Assembly: GCA_902790325.1 (NCBI GenBank) | Contig: CADARP010000005.1 | Coordinates: 1,199 to 65,198, forward strand | DNA length: 64,000 nucleotides | Source: Oscillospiraceae bacterium | GTDB taxonomy: Bacteria; Bacillota; Clostridia; Oscillospirales; Acutalibacteraceae | Reading direction: 5' to 3' | Shown here: positions 16,772-25,769 of the stretch, piece by piece | How positions within the stretch are numbered: the stretch's first letter is position 1 | Layout of the letters: every line of letters starts with the position of its first letter | The notes under the pieces: model-generated | The model's database searches: none | Seen by the model: the letters and a program-made list of their open reading frames with translations, nothing else | What the model was told of the DNA's origin: nothing | Program-made: the position numbers and the translations under genes

Positions 16772-17491
16772 TCACACCAGCCGGATCGAGAGTCCCAGCA
16801 GCATCTGCGCGAGGAAGTACGCGGCAAGGCAGACCGCGCGCATCGGCAGCGACTCAAAGCGTTCTTTGTCGACGGTGCGCAGCGCGAGCGTGACGTCGGA
16901 GAACGCGAACAGCAGCGGTGCGGCGATCAGGACGGCCTGCGGCACGGGGGCGCCGGGAAAGACGAACAGCGCACAGCAGATCGCCAGCGCGCACATGCCG
17001 GAAAGACCGAATGCGTACAGCGCGACCGGCGCAAGATATTTTCCGGCTTTGACACCGGCGAGTACGAACGTCAGCACGAAGCACAGCAGCAAACAGCCGC
17101 ATGTCAGCAGGAACGGCAGAACGCGGAATGCGTGCGATTCGAGCAGCAGACGCGTGAATGCGGCCATGTACGCCAGATGTCCCAGCAGAAAGAAGAATCC
17201 GCCGATCGCATAGAGCGCGACAGTCAGCTTGCGGTTCTGCTTGCGGCGGACAAACGGATCGAGCGCAAGAAAGACGTCGCCGATCCATCCGCTGCCGAGA
17301 CCGAGCAGGATCGACACGCCGTACGGTGTGTGCGCGGACAGCGAGAAGGCATACAGTCCGTTCGCCAGGAACAGCGCGCAGGCGCCCATTTTCAAAACGA
17401 AACTCTTTTTTGTGGTGGTCGGGTACCCGGCCGGAATGAACAATCCGGCGAATACCGCTTCTGTGATCCACAGCGGAATAAAGACCTGCAT
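16772..17491 (-). CDS. YhhN/TMEM86-type lysoplasmalogenase-like membrane protein
   Basis: The 239-residue protein has about eight transmembrane segments. It shows the YhhN family landmarks GSGWIGDVFLAL in the first half and FAFSDVTLAL in the second, whose aspartates are the presumed catalytic residues. Characterised relatives hydrolyse the vinyl ether bond of lysoplasmalogens, and some anaerobic Clostridia make plasmalogens, so the assignment fits. The ATG at 17491 is preferred because GGGGGTGT lies 5 nt upstream; a GTG 33 nt earlier is possible. Confidence 0.8.
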   Translation of the reverse strand: MQVFIPLWITEAVFAGLFIPAGYPTTTKKSFVLKMGACALFLANGLYAFSLSAHTPYGVSILLGLGSGWIGDVFLALDPFVRRKQNRKLTVALYAIGGFFFLLGHLAYMAAFTRLLLESHAFRVLPFLLTCGCLLLCFVLTFVLAGVKAGKYLAPVALYAFGLSGMCALAICCALFVFPGAPVPQAVLIAAPLLFAFSDVTLALRTVDKERFESLPMRAVCLAAYFLAQMLLGLSIRLV

Positions 17492-17522
17492 ACGCACACC
17501 CCCGGCCGTTTTAATTGGAAAC

Positions 17523-17552
17523 ACAATACCATATCCCGGGAAAAGCTGTCAA
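17523..17552 (-). promoter_or_regulatory. Promoter of the lysoplasmalogenase-like gene
   Basis: On the minus strand TTGACA (17552-17547), an 18-nt spacer and TATTGT (17528-17523) with a TGG extension. Confidence 0.65.
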
Positions 17553-17568
17553 TTCTTTTTCGTGTAAG

Positions 17569-17598
17569 TTGACAAATCGGTATCAAATTCTGTATGAT
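17569..17598 (+). promoter_or_regulatory. Promoter of hemW
   Basis: A perfect TTGACA at 17569-17574, an 18-nt spacer and TATGAT at 17593-17598, 28 nt before the hemW ATG. Confidence 0.75.
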
Positions 17599-17625
17599 AA
17601 GAAAAAACGCAAAGGAGACGTGTCG

Positions 17626-18714
17626 ATGGAGCCGATCGGACTGTATGTGCATATTCCGTTCTGTGCCGGAAAGTGTCCGTACTGCGATTTCTATTCCGCG
17701 CCGGCGGACAGCAGCCGGATGGACGCCTACACAGACGCCGTGATCCGCAGCATCCGCGCGCGTCTGTCGCAGGGCGAGCGGTACGACACGGTCTATTTCG
17801 GCGGGGGCACGCCCTCTCTGTTGGGGCGGCGGCTCGTGCGGATCGCAGAAGCGTTACGGAACGAACCGATCCGCGAGTTTACCGTGGAGTGCAATCCGTC
17901 GCGCGTGGAGGACGGACTGTTCGACGCGCTGCGAAAGGCGGGCGTCAACCGCGTCTCGATGGGGCTGCAGTCGGCTGTGGATGCGGAAAGGCGCGCGCTC
18001 GGACGCACGGCGGACAGCGCGCTCGTTCTGCGGCGTGTGCGGCAGGCGCAGGCAGCGGGCATCCGGAATATCTCGCTCGATCTGATGCTCGGCATACCCG
18101 GCCAGACGCCGGAGAGCCTGCAAACGTCGCTGGATTTCTGCCGCGACGCGGGCGTGACGCATGTGAGCGCGTACATTCTGAAGATCGAGGAGGATACGCC
18201 GTTCGGTAAAATGCGCGACAGGCTGGAACTGCCGGACGAGGACACGGTGTGCGAGCTGTATCTGCAGGCGTGCGGCGCGCTGGAAGCAAGCGGGTTTTCG
18301 CAGTACGAGATCTCCAATTTCGCAAAACCGGGCTTCGAGAGCCGGCACAACCTCAAATACTGGAACGACGAGCCGTATGCCGGTATAGGACCCGCGGCGC
18401 ACGCGTTCGTCGGCGGCAGGCGTTTCTTCTACCCGCGCGACACCGAAGGCTTTCTGCGCGGCGATCCGCCCGTGCCGGACGGGGAGGGCGGCGGCTTTGC
18501 GGAGTACGCCATGCTGCGTCTGCGGCTCTGCGAGGGGCTGACCGAGCGGGGGACGCGCGAACGGTTCGGCTTCCCGATCCCGCAGTCTGTGTACCGCCGT
18601 GCGCGGCGCATCCCGCCGCAGTACCTGACGGCGGACGAAAGCGGCCTGCGCCTGACGCGCGAGGGGTTCCTCGTGTCCAACGCGATCCTCGCGGAACTGC
18701 TGGCGGACGTATAG
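17626..18714 (+). CDS. hemW: Radical SAM heme chaperone HemW
   Basis: The 362-residue protein has HIPFCAGKCPYCDF at residues 9-22, with C13, C17 and C20 forming the radical SAM [4Fe-4S] site. The CDF after the third cysteine and the length near 370 separate HemW from the coproporphyrinogen dehydrogenase HemN. HemW binds heme and delivers it to target proteins; it is often annotated as coproporphyrinogen III oxidase-like. In Firmicutes it commonly precedes hrcA, as here. AAAGGAG precedes the ATG at 17626. Confidence 0.9.
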   Translation: MEPIGLYVHIPFCAGKCPYCDFYSAPADSSRMDAYTDAVIRSIRARLSQGERYDTVYFGGGTPSLLGRRLVRIAEALRNEPIREFTVECNPSRVEDGLFDALRKAGVNRVSMGLQSAVDAERRALGRTADSALVLRRVRQAQAAGIRNISLDLMLGIPGQTPESLQTSLDFCRDAGVTHVSAYILKIEEDTPFGKMRDRLELPDEDTVCELYLQACGALEASGFSQYEISNFAKPGFESRHNLKYWNDEPYAGIGPAAHAFVGGRRFFYPRDTEGFLRGDPPVPDGEGGGFAEYAMLRLRLCEGLTERGTRERFGFPIPQSVYRRARRIPPQYLTADESGLRLTREGFLVSNAILAELLADV

Positions 18715-18750
18715 TTTTCCAAACATTCACAAAGAATTCACATTTGCATA

Positions 18751-18779
18751 TTGACAAACGAAACGGCAGGATGTATTAT
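18751..18779 (+). promoter_or_regulatory. Sigma-A promoter of the hrcA-dnaK operon
   Basis: Perfect TTGACA, 17-nt spacer, TATTAT, ending 2 nt before the CIRCE palindrome. The predicted start falls inside the left arm of CIRCE, so HrcA binding would block transcription initiation. Confidence 0.9.
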
Positions 18780-18780
18780 A

Positions 18781-18825
18781 TTAGCAGAGTTAGCACTCGG
18801 GCGGAAAGAGTGCTAACTCTGCTAA
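18781..18825 (+). promoter_or_regulatory. CIRCE operator, extended to 18-bp arms
   Basis: The canonical CIRCE (TTAGCACTC, 9 nt, GAGTGCTAA) occupies 18790-18816 without mismatch. The symmetry extends a further 9 bp on each side, giving perfect 18-bp arms that start TTAGCAGAG and end CTCTGCTAA. HrcA binds CIRCE as a dimer. The RNA would also form a long stable hairpin at the 5' end of the mRNA. Confidence 0.95.
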
Positions 18826-18876
18826 AATACTTTAGGCTCAAATCTGCTAAAGGCTCAAATCGGGGAGGTGGACCGG

Positions 18877-19905
18877 ATGGAATTGAGCGAACGCAAGCAG
18901 AAGATCCTTGCCGCGATCGTCGAGACGTATATCCGCACGGGCGAACCGGTCGGCTCCAAAAGCCTGATGGACGTTTTGCCGATGAAGGTCTCGTCCGCCA
19001 CGATCCGCAACGACATGGCGGAACTGGTGTCGCTGGGACTGCTGGAACAGCCGCACACCTCCGCCGGACGTGTGCCGTCCCACGCGGGCTACCGCTACTA
19101 CATCGACCATCTGATGGGCGCACGGGAGCTGGACGCCGATTCCCGCCGCAAGATCGAAGCGGCCATCGGCGACGGCGGCGACCCGGAGGAGCTGCTGTCA
19201 AAAGCGGGCGAAGCGCTGGCCGATCTGACGAACTGCGCCGCGGTGTCCACGACGCCGACGGGCGAGAGCGCCAGAATCCGCCGCATCGAGATGGTGCCGG
19301 TGGGGACGCGCACGGCGATGCTCGTGCTGCTGACTTCGGGCGGCCTGCTCAAGAGCCGCATCTGCCGCTCGGACACGGTCATCAACGTCCCGCTGCTGGA
19401 GCGGTTCTACAATGTGACGTCCACGCAGCTTGTCGGCAAGCCCCTCGCGGACGTGCACACGACCGCTATGCAGACCCTTGCCGCGTCCCTGGGCGCGGAC
19501 GCGTTTTCGCTTCTGCCGTTCCTTGCTGGGGTCGCGGAGCTGGCGCGCGACGCCGCGCAGACCGACATCCGGCTGGACGGCCAGTCGAATCTGCTGGGTT
19601 ACCGCGAGCTTGAGGAAAACGCCTACGAGCTGATGGAATTTTTGCGAAACGGCGAGCCGCTGAATGCGCTGATCTCCAACAACCGGGACGATGTACAGGT
19701 GCTCATCGGCAAGGAAAACAAATACCGTCAGCTCGAGCGCAGCAGTCTGATCCTGGCAAGGTACAGCGTCGGCGGCGAGGAAAGCGGCACGCTCGGCGTG
19801 ATCGGACCGACGCGGCTGGATTACGCAAAGCTGATCCCCAGCGTGCGGTATCTGACCGACCTGGTGGGCAGGCTCCTGACGCGCTCCGTGCGCGACGAAG
19901 AATAA
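18877..19905 (+). CDS. hrcA: Heat-inducible transcription repressor HrcA
   Basis: The 342-residue protein has the HrcA winged helix at the N-terminus (RKQKILAAIVETYIRTGEPVGSK, then SSATIRNDMAELVSLGLLEQPHTSAGRVPS). The C-terminal domain ends with VIGPTRLDYAKLIPSVRYL. It represses its own operon through the CIRCE operator 52 nt upstream of its start. GroEL-dependent folding of HrcA is the known sensor in Firmicutes. The ATG at 18877 is spaced 8 nt from GGGGAGG; the GTG at 18868 overlaps the ribosome site. Confidence 0.95.
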   Translation: MELSERKQKILAAIVETYIRTGEPVGSKSLMDVLPMKVSSATIRNDMAELVSLGLLEQPHTSAGRVPSHAGYRYYIDHLMGARELDADSRRKIEAAIGDGGDPEELLSKAGEALADLTNCAAVSTTPTGESARIRRIEMVPVGTRTAMLVLLTSGGLLKSRICRSDTVINVPLLERFYNVTSTQLVGKPLADVHTTAMQTLAASLGADAFSLLPFLAGVAELARDAAQTDIRLDGQSNLLGYRELEENAYELMEFLRNGEPLNALISNNRDDVQVLIGKENKYRQLERSSLILARYSVGGEESGTLGVIGPTRLDYAKLIPSVRYLTDLVGRLLTRSVRDEE

Positions 19906-19924
19906 ATCGAAAAGGAAGAGGACC

Positions 19925-20458
19925 GTGGCAAAGAAAGAAAAAGTGAAGCCCGAGGCCGAGCAGCCGGCCGAGGCAGCCGAGACCGAGGAAGTCAAGGCGG
20001 AGGAAACGGCGCAGCCGTCCGAAACGGAAAAGCTGCAGGCGGCGCTGAACGACGCGAACGACAAGTTCCTGCGTCTGGCCGCGGAGTACGACAACTACCG
20101 CAAGCGCACCGCGAAGGAAAAGGCGGAGCTGAACAACGCGTGCAAGTGCGCCGTGATCGCCGAGCTGCTGCCTGTGATCGACAATCTCGACAGAGCGCTG
20201 GCGCATAATACCGACAATGCGGACGAATATAAAAAAGGTGTGGAAATGATCGGCAGCCAGTTCGGCGCCGTGCTGGAAAAACTCGGCGTCGAGAGTTTCG
20301 GCGAAGCGGGCGATGCGTTCGACCCGAATCTGCACAACGCCGTTATGCACATCGAGGACGAGAACCTCGGCGAGAACGCGGTCGCGGCCGTGTTCGCCAA
20401 GGGGTACCGTCTGGGTGACAAAGTGATCCGTCCTGCCGCAGTGCAGGTTGCAAATTAA
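19925..20458 (+). CDS. grpE: Nucleotide exchange factor GrpE
   Basis: The 177-residue protein has a charged, Glu-rich N-terminus to about residue 40, then the long coiled-coil ([18 protein letters not shown]). The C-terminal beta domain includes [16 protein letters not shown]-like and [16 protein letters not shown] motifs. It releases ADP from DnaK. The start is GTG with GGAAGAGG upstream. It lies 19 nt after hrcA. Confidence 0.95.
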   Translation: MAKKEKVKPEAEQPAEAAETEEVKAEETAQPSETEKLQAALNDANDKFLRLAAEYDNYRKRTAKEKAELNNACKCAVIAELLPVIDNLDRALAHNTDNADEYKKGVEMIGSQFGAVLEKLGVESFGEAGDAFDPNLHNAVMHIEDENLGENAVAAVFAKGYRLGDKVIRPAAVQVAN

Positions 20459-20493
20459 GGAAAAAATCATTTCAATACATGGAGGAATGCATT

Positions 20494-22335
20494 ATGTCAA
20501 AAGTTATCGGAATCGATTTGGGAACCACAAACTCCTGCGTATCCGTCATTGAAGGCGGCGAAGCAGTCGTCATCGCCAACGCGGAAGGCGCAAGAACCAC
20601 GCCGTCCGTCGTGGCGTTCGGCAAGAACGGCGAAAGAATGGTCGGTCAGGTCGCGAAGCGTCAGGCCATCACCAATCCCGACCGCACCGTTTCGTCCATC
20701 AAGCGTCAGATGGGTTCGGACTATCATGTGTCCATCGACGGCAAAAAGTACACCCCGCAGGAGATCAGCGCAATGATCCTGCAAAAGCTGAAGACCGACG
20801 CCGAGAGCTATCTGGGCGAAAAGGTCACCGAAGCGGTCATCACCGTGCCCGCATACTTCACCGACTCGCAGCGTCAGGCGACCAAGGACGCCGGCAAGAT
20901 CGCCGGTCTCGATGTCAAGCGTATCATCAACGAGCCGACGGCTGCCGCGCTGGCCTACGGCATCGACAAGGAGACCGACCAGAAGGTCATGGTCTTTGAC
21001 CTGGGCGGCGGCACCTTCGACGTGTCCATCATCGAGATGGGCGACGGCGTGCAGGAAGTGCTCGCCACCGCCGGCAACAACCGTCTGGGCGGCGACGACT
21101 TCGACCAGAAGATCATCGACTGGCTCGCCGACGGATTCAAGCAGGAGAACGGCATCGACCTGCGCGGCGACAAGATGGCCATGCAGCGTCTGAAGGAAGC
21201 GGCGGAAAAGGCCAAGATCGAGCTGTCCGGCGTGACGTCGTCCACGATCAGCCTGCCTTTCATCACCGCGGACGCGACCGGCCCGAAGCATCTCGAGACG
21301 ACGCTGACCCGCGCGAAGTTCAACGAAATGACGGCGTCGCTCGTCGAAGCGACGATGGGACCGGTACGTCAGGCGATCTCCGACAGCGGTCTGAAGACTT
21401 CGGAGATCGACAAGGTCCTGATGGTCGGCGGTTCCTCCCGTATCCCCGCCGTGCAGGAAGCGGTCCAGAAGTATCTGGGCAAGGAGCCGTTCAAGGGCAT
21501 CAATCCCGACGAATGCGTCGCAATGGGCGCCGCGCTGCAGGCGGGCGTTCTGGGCGGCGAAGTGCAGGGTCTGCTGCTGCTGGATGTGACGCCGCTGTCG
21601 CTGGGCATCGAGACCATGGGCGGCATCAACACCAAGATCATCGACCGCAACACGACCATCCCGGTCAAGAAGAGCCAGATCTTCTCCACGGCTGCGGACA
21701 ACCAGCCTTCCGTGGAAGTGCACGTCCTGCAGGGCGAGCGTGAATTCGCCCGCGACAACAAGACGCTCGGCGTGTTCCATCTGGACGGCATCATGCCCGC
21801 GCGCAGAGGCGTGCCGCAGATCGAAGTGACGTTCGACATCGATGCAAACGGCATCGTGCACGTTTCGGCCAAGGATCTCGGCACCGGCAAGGAGCAGTCC
21901 ATCTCCATCACGTCCTCGACCAACATGTCCAAAGAGGACATCGAGAAGGCCGTGCAGGATGCGGAGCGGTTCGCGCAGGAGGATAAGGAGCGCAGAGAGG
22001 CCGTCGACATCCGCAACAACGCCGACCAGATGGTCTATCAGTGCGAAAAGATGATGAACGAAGACGGCGACAAGTTCCCGGCAGAGGACAAGACCGTCCT
22101 GACCGAAAAGGTCGACGCGCTCAAAGAGGCGCTCAAGGGCGAGGACATCAATCTCATCAAGAACCGTCAGGAGGAACTGACGCAGAAGTTCTACGAAGTC
22201 AGCGAAAAGATCTACAAAGCGGCACAGGCGGCGCAGGGCGGCGCACAGCCGGGCGCGCAGGGCTTTGACCCGAACGCGGCTGCCGGCGGCGGATACCAGG
22301 AAGCGGACTTCACGGACATCCCCGAAGATAATTAA
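20494..22335 (+). CDS. dnaK: Chaperone protein DnaK (Hsp70)
   Basis: The 613-residue protein is complete: ATPase domain with [25 protein letters not shown] and [11 protein letters not shown], then a substrate-binding domain from about residue 370 and a C-terminal lid. The tail ends in a short Gly/Ala/Gln-rich region with [11 protein letters not shown]. The length equals that of other Gram-positive DnaK proteins, which lack the 24-residue insert of Gram-negative forms. The ATG at 20494 follows GGAGGA. Confidence 0.98.
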   Translation: MSKVIGIDLGTTNSCVSVIEGGEAVVIANAEGARTTPSVVAFGKNGERMVGQVAKRQAITNPDRTVSSIKRQMGSDYHVSIDGKKYTPQEISAMILQKLKTDAESYLGEKVTEAVITVPAYFTDSQRQATKDAGKIAGLDVKRIINEPTAAALAYGIDKETDQKVMVFDLGGGTFDVSIIEMGDGVQEVLATAGNNRLGGDDFDQKIIDWLADGFKQENGIDLRGDKMAMQRLKEAAEKAKIELSGVTSSTISLPFITADATGPKHLETTLTRAKFNEMTASLVEATMGPVRQAISDSGLKTSEIDKVLMVGGSSRIPAVQEAVQKYLGKEPFKGINPDECVAMGAALQAGVLGGEVQGLLLLDVTPLSLGIETMGGINTKIIDRNTTIPVKKSQIFSTAADNQPSVEVHVLQGEREFARDNKTLGVFHLDGIMPARRGVPQIEVTFDIDANGIVHVSAKDLGTGKEQSISITSSTNMSKEDIEKAVQDAERFAQEDKERREAVDIRNNADQMVYQCEKMMNEDGDKFPAEDKTVLTEKVDALKEALKGEDINLIKNRQEELTQKFYEVSEKIYKAAQAAQGGAQPGAQGFDPNAAAGGGYQEADFTDIPEDN

Positions 22336-22345
22336 GATATGCACG

Positions 22346-22382
22346 ATACGCACAGCGGGAGGCGTCTCCCACCGTGCGGTAT
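22346..22382 (+). other. Stable intercistronic hairpin between dnaK and dnaJ
   Basis: The 72-nt gap holds a stacked hairpin: GCAC/GTGC and GGGAG/CTCCC stems around a GCGT loop, flanked by weaker pairs. It has no T-run, so it is not a terminator. It may protect or process the dnaK mRNA and set a lower dnaJ level (inference). Confidence 0.5.
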
Positions 22383-22407
22383 TGTCATCACGGAATGAGG
22401 AACGGAT

Positions 22408-23550
22408 ATGGCGGAGAAACGCGATTATTACGAAGTGCTCGGCGTGGATAAGAACGCGAGCGAGGACGAGATCAAAAAAGCATACCGCAAAAAAGCGAAA
22501 GAGTACCATCCCGACCTGAACCCGGATAATCCGGAGGCGGAGGCCAAGTTCAAGGAAGCCAACGAGGCGTACGAGGTGCTGTCCGACGCGCAGAAGAAGG
22601 CGCGCTACGACCAGTTCGGTCACGCGGGCGTCGATCCCAATTTCGGCGCGGGCGGCGGCGCAGGCGGCGGTTTCGGCGGCATGGACTTCGATCTGGGCGA
22701 CCTGTTCGGCAGCTTTTTCGGCGGCGGCTTCGGCGCGCGGCAGCAGAATCCCAACGCACCGCGGCGCGGCGAGGATCTGGAGGATCGCGTCACCATTTCG
22801 TTTGAGGAAGCGGCGAAGGGCTGCAAACGCACCGTGGAGGTCACGCGCATCGAGGCGTGCTCCGAGTGCGGCGGCACCGGCGCGGCGAAAGGTACGTCGC
22901 CCAAGACCTGTCCCGAATGCGGCGGCAGGGGACAGGTGCAGTCGCAGCAGCGCACGCCGTTCGGCATGATCTCGACGTCGAAGCCCTGCCAGAAGTGCGG
23001 CGGACGCGGCAAGATCGTGGAAACGCCGTGTCAGAAGTGCCGCGGCGGCGGACGTGTGCGCCGGCGCGCGAGCGTCGAGGTGAACATCCCCGCCGGTATC
23101 GACGATCGGCAGGTGCTGAACGTGCGCGGCGAGGGACACCGCGGCGTCAACGGCGGCCCCGCAGGCGATCTGCATGTGGTGATCTTCGTGCGGCCGCACC
23201 CGTTTTTTGAGCGCGACGGTTACGACGTGTGGTACAATGTGACCGTCAACTTTGCGCAGGCGGCGCTCGGCGACACGCTGCAGATCCCCACGCTGGACGG
23301 CAAGGTCAAGTGGGAACTGCCCGCCGGTACGCAGCCGGATGAGGTGTTCATGCTGCGCGGCAAGGGCATCCAGAAGCTCAACAGCCGCGACAAGGGCAAC
23401 CAGCTTCTGCGCGTCGTCGTGGATGTGCCGAAAAAGCTGAATGACAGACAGAGAGAGCTGATCCGTCAACTTTCCGAGGAGCTCGGCACGCCCGTCAGCG
23501 GCGAGTCCGACGGCAGGTTCGGCGGCAGATTCGGCAAAAAGAAAAAGTAA
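22408..23550 (+). CDS. dnaJ: Chaperone protein DnaJ (Hsp40)
   Basis: The 380-residue type I DnaJ has a J domain with YHPDLNP at about residue 30, a Gly/Phe-rich linker ([16 protein letters not shown]) and four zinc-binding repeats: [24 protein letters not shown] and [10 protein letters not shown]-terminal substrate-binding domain follows. It stimulates DnaK ATPase activity. GAGGAACGG precedes the ATG. Confidence 0.97.
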   Translation: MAEKRDYYEVLGVDKNASEDEIKKAYRKKAKEYHPDLNPDNPEAEAKFKEANEAYEVLSDAQKKARYDQFGHAGVDPNFGAGGGAGGGFGGMDFDLGDLFGSFFGGGFGARQQNPNAPRRGEDLEDRVTISFEEAAKGCKRTVEVTRIEACSECGGTGAAKGTSPKTCPECGGRGQVQSQQRTPFGMISTSKPCQKCGGRGKIVETPCQKCRGGGRVRRRASVEVNIPAGIDDRQVLNVRGEGHRGVNGGPAGDLHVVIFVRPHPFFERDGYDVWYNVTVNFAQAALGDTLQIPTLDGKVKWELPAGTQPDEVFMLRGKGIQKLNSRDKGNQLLRVVVDVPKKLNDRQRELIRQLSEELGTPVSGESDGRFGGRFGKKKK

Positions 23551-23572
23551 ACAGGGATAACCCACTGTTCAC

Positions 23573-23603
23573 GACCCGCCCTCACTTCGGGGGCGGGTCT
23601 TTT
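23573..23603 (+). terminator. Intrinsic terminator of the dnaK operon
   Basis: A 9-bp GC-rich stem GACCCGCCC/GGGCGGGTC with a 9-nt loop is followed by TTTT, 22 nt after the dnaJ stop. Confidence 0.9.
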
Positions 23604-23826
23604 GTCGCTCTCTTCACGGATCTCCGTGCCATCCATGAAACATCGACACATTCCGATTTCGCAGGGGACGATGCCCGCATCGTCCCGCCGTACATACGGG
23701 CGGACAGCGCGCAGTTATCCATGCCGCTTTCGGCGGGTGCGTAGGGAACGCAAAAAAACAGGCTCATCACGGAATTCCGTGCAGAACGAATAAGATGAAG
23801 AACTCAAGTTCATAACACCGTTTTTT

Positions 23827-23968
23827 GCCTTCCCTTGGGGGAAGGTGCCGAACGAATGTGAGGCGGATGAGGGAAAACTTACCGTAAGATCTCTGTTGTT
23901 GGTGACATCTGCAAACAGTCCTTTTCCCTCATCAGTCACGCTGACGCGTGACAGCTTCCCCCAGGGGA
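23827..23968. repeat. MITE-like interspersed repeat, copy A
   Basis: This 142-nt element shares blocks with the element at 41248-41397: CGGATGAGGGAA, CATCTGCAAAC, TTTCCCTCATCAGTCACG and CGTGACAGCTTCCCCCA. Its ends are inverted (CTTCCCTTGGGGGAAG against CTTCCCCCAGGGGA). An inner 10-bp pair GATGAGGGAA/TTCCCTCATC makes the whole unit a long imperfect palindrome. It encodes nothing. It occupies a 450-nt gap between dnaJ and the Ig-like gene; I saw no gene in 23604-23826. Confidence 0.8.
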
Positions 23969-23993
23969 TTTTGCACGGAAAAACGTGCTGAAC

Positions 23994-24028
23994 CAAAAAA
24001 CACCCCCGCGGCGTTGGCCGAAGGGGTG
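23994..24028 (-). terminator. Terminator of the Ig-like protein gene
   Basis: On the minus strand CACCCC/GGGGTG with an inner CGGC/GCCG stem is followed by TTTTTTGG, 28 nt after the stop codon. Confidence 0.8.
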
Positions 24029-24055
24029 CGGGACGTATCTGCGGTTTGTATCGGT

Positions 24056-25528
24056 TTAATACCAGATCCAGCCGAACAGGAAGATCATGAGCATCCACTG
24101 TCCGAACGTATACTTGACCTTGACGCTGTACGCGTCGACGCCGACGATATGGCCCTGCGTGTCTTTTGCAACGACGGTGATCAGGGCGGTGCCGAGTCTG
24201 CGTCCGGTCACAATGCCTTCGTAGTTGACGTACGCAATATTCGGCTTGTTCGAGATGTAGTCGATCGTATAGTCGGTGTCGCCCGCCAGAATGATCGGGT
24301 TAAGCTGGGCTTTTTCTTTGGCGTGCAGCTGGATGATCTCCTGGTTATAGGGGATGCAGTTCGAGACTTGGATGCGCAGTGTGCGGACAAACTCTACGCC
24401 GTTGTCGTTGATCGTCAGCGTGATGGTCGTCTCGCCCTTTTCGCTCAGGATGTTCAGCTTGCCGCCCTTCATCACGACGGCAACTGCCTCGTTGCTGCTC
24501 GTCCAGTTGTATTCGCACTTTTTGGCCGTCTTGAGCTTCAGACCGTTGTCGAGCGGGACAATGATCTCGTCGTGCTCGAGATCCGCGTTGCTGTTCAGCT
24601 GCGCCGTCAGCAGGATCGTGTGCGTGTTCATCAGCTTCATCGTGTTGCTGAGCATGGGGTCAAAGGACACGACGGCGCTTGTTTCTTTCTTATCGTAGCC
24701 GATGTCGGCCGACGTGATGGGCGTGTAGGGAGAGTTGAATACATTGGCCGTCACGGTATCCGTGTACACGTTGCCCTTCGGCGTCGTGATGCTGACGGTG
24801 ATCTCGGATGAACCGTTGCCGACCGGAATGAGACGGCCGGTCGTCTCGTCAAAGACGATGACTCTTCTGTTTGCGCTGGAAACCGACACGTTGCAGGTCG
24901 CAAGGATCTGCTGCATGCTGATGGATTGCGGATAGACGTCAAACTGACATGCCGCGTAGGGATCGCCCTGCGAGGTGGGCATGTAATAGATCACGCGCGG
25001 CTCGCCGTTTTCCAGGTAGTTGAAAACAGGCGAGCTGCCGCCGTCCGCAAAGTTCCATTTGACGTCTGTTATCGGGATGTCGGTTGCGCCGGGGACTTCG
25101 TCATAGATCGTGACCGTCTTGGTCGCGGGCGTGCAGTCCTCGGCGGCGCCGTTGGAGTACAGCGTGAGGGTAACGGTCAGCGAACGGACGCCTTTTTCAA
25201 GCGGATTCACGATAAAAGTTTTGGCGTTGTTGTCGATCTGCAGCGCGCCGGCCGGCGAACAGACCAGCGTCGCGGACTTGATGTCCGCGTAGTACGGGGA
25301 GACCGTATACAGCTTGCTGGCATAATCGAAGGAGTAGACCTTGGTGCCGGCATACAGCGCCGTCACGTCCCAGTTCCATTTGATCGACTCCACGAGGGTG
25401 TAGCCGTTGACCGCGTCGACCGCATCGACCGCGTCCGGTTCTGCCGCGCAGTTTCCGGTAACGGGGAAGAGGCCGGCAAACATCATGGCCATCAGTACGG
25501 CTAACACGCGTTTCCAAATCTTTTTCAT
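24056..25528 (-). CDS. Secreted protein with Ig-like (Big2-type) domains and hydrophobic C-terminal tail
   Basis: The 490-residue protein has a signal peptide (MKKIWKRVLAVLMAMMFAGL). An acidic DAVDAVDAV stretch follows, then several beta-sandwich repeats. The clearest Big2-like motifs are WTSSNEAVAVV and ISNKPNIAYVNYEGIVTGRRLG near the end. The last 17 residues are hydrophobic and aromatic (TFGQWMLMIFLFGWIWY) and may embed in or cap the membrane. Such proteins are usually adhesins or scaffold parts; no enzyme domain is seen. The ATG at 25528 has GGGAGG upstream; an ATG 15 nt earlier would overlap that site. Confidence 0.7.
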   Translation of the reverse strand: MKKIWKRVLAVLMAMMFAGLFPVTGNCAAEPDAVDAVDAVNGYTLVESIKWNWDVTALYAGTKVYSFDYASKLYTVSPYYADIKSATLVCSPAGALQIDNNAKTFIVNPLEKGVRSLTVTLTLYSNGAAEDCTPATKTVTIYDEVPGATDIPITDVKWNFADGGSSPVFNYLENGEPRVIYYMPTSQGDPYAACQFDVYPQSISMQQILATCNVSVSSANRRVIVFDETTGRLIPVGNGSSEITVSITTPKGNVYTDTVTANVFNSPYTPITSADIGYDKKETSAVVSFDPMLSNTMKLMNTHTILLTAQLNSNADLEHDEIIVPLDNGLKLKTAKKCEYNWTSSNEAVAVVMKGGKLNILSEKGETTITLTINDNGVEFVRTLRIQVSNCIPYNQEIIQLHAKEKAQLNPIILAGDTDYTIDYISNKPNIAYVNYEGIVTGRRLGTALITVVAKDTQGHIVGVDAYSVKVKYTFGQWMLMIFLFGWIWY

Positions 25529-25569
25529 TTTGAGTCCTCCCATTTTAACGTATAGAAAACCACCACTTT

Positions 25570-25598
25570 ACTATAACATATTAAAACACAATTTGCAA
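25570..25598 (-). promoter_or_regulatory. Promoter of the Ig-like protein gene
   Basis: On the minus strand TTGCAA (25598-25593), 17 nt and TATAGT (25575-25570) with a TGT extension, in an AT-rich stretch unlike the surrounding DNA. Confidence 0.7.
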
Positions 25599-25715
25599 TC
25601 ACTTTCTTGTTTTTCCGCCGCAGAAAAAGCAGCCGCAAACTGACTTTTTCGCAAAAACGGCCTTGACCGGCCGGAAGGCGCAAAACCGGTCGGGAACGGT
25701 TCGACCGAATTTTGC

Positions 25716-25744
25716 TTGCACGCCGCGCGGGAAAGGTGTATAAT
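25716..25744 (+). promoter_or_regulatory. Promoter of the class II aldolase operon
   Basis: TTGCAC, 17 nt and a perfect TATAAT, 25 nt upstream of the ATG at 25770. Confidence 0.75.
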
Positions 25745-25769
25745 AAAGAAAAACGCTGGAGAGAATAGC

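Noticed and set aside
20497-23565. A 1022-codon open frame antisense to dnaK and dnaJ
   Set aside because: It mirrors the codon pattern of the two chaperone genes, has no ribosome site and resembles no protein. High GC content leaves opposite frames open.
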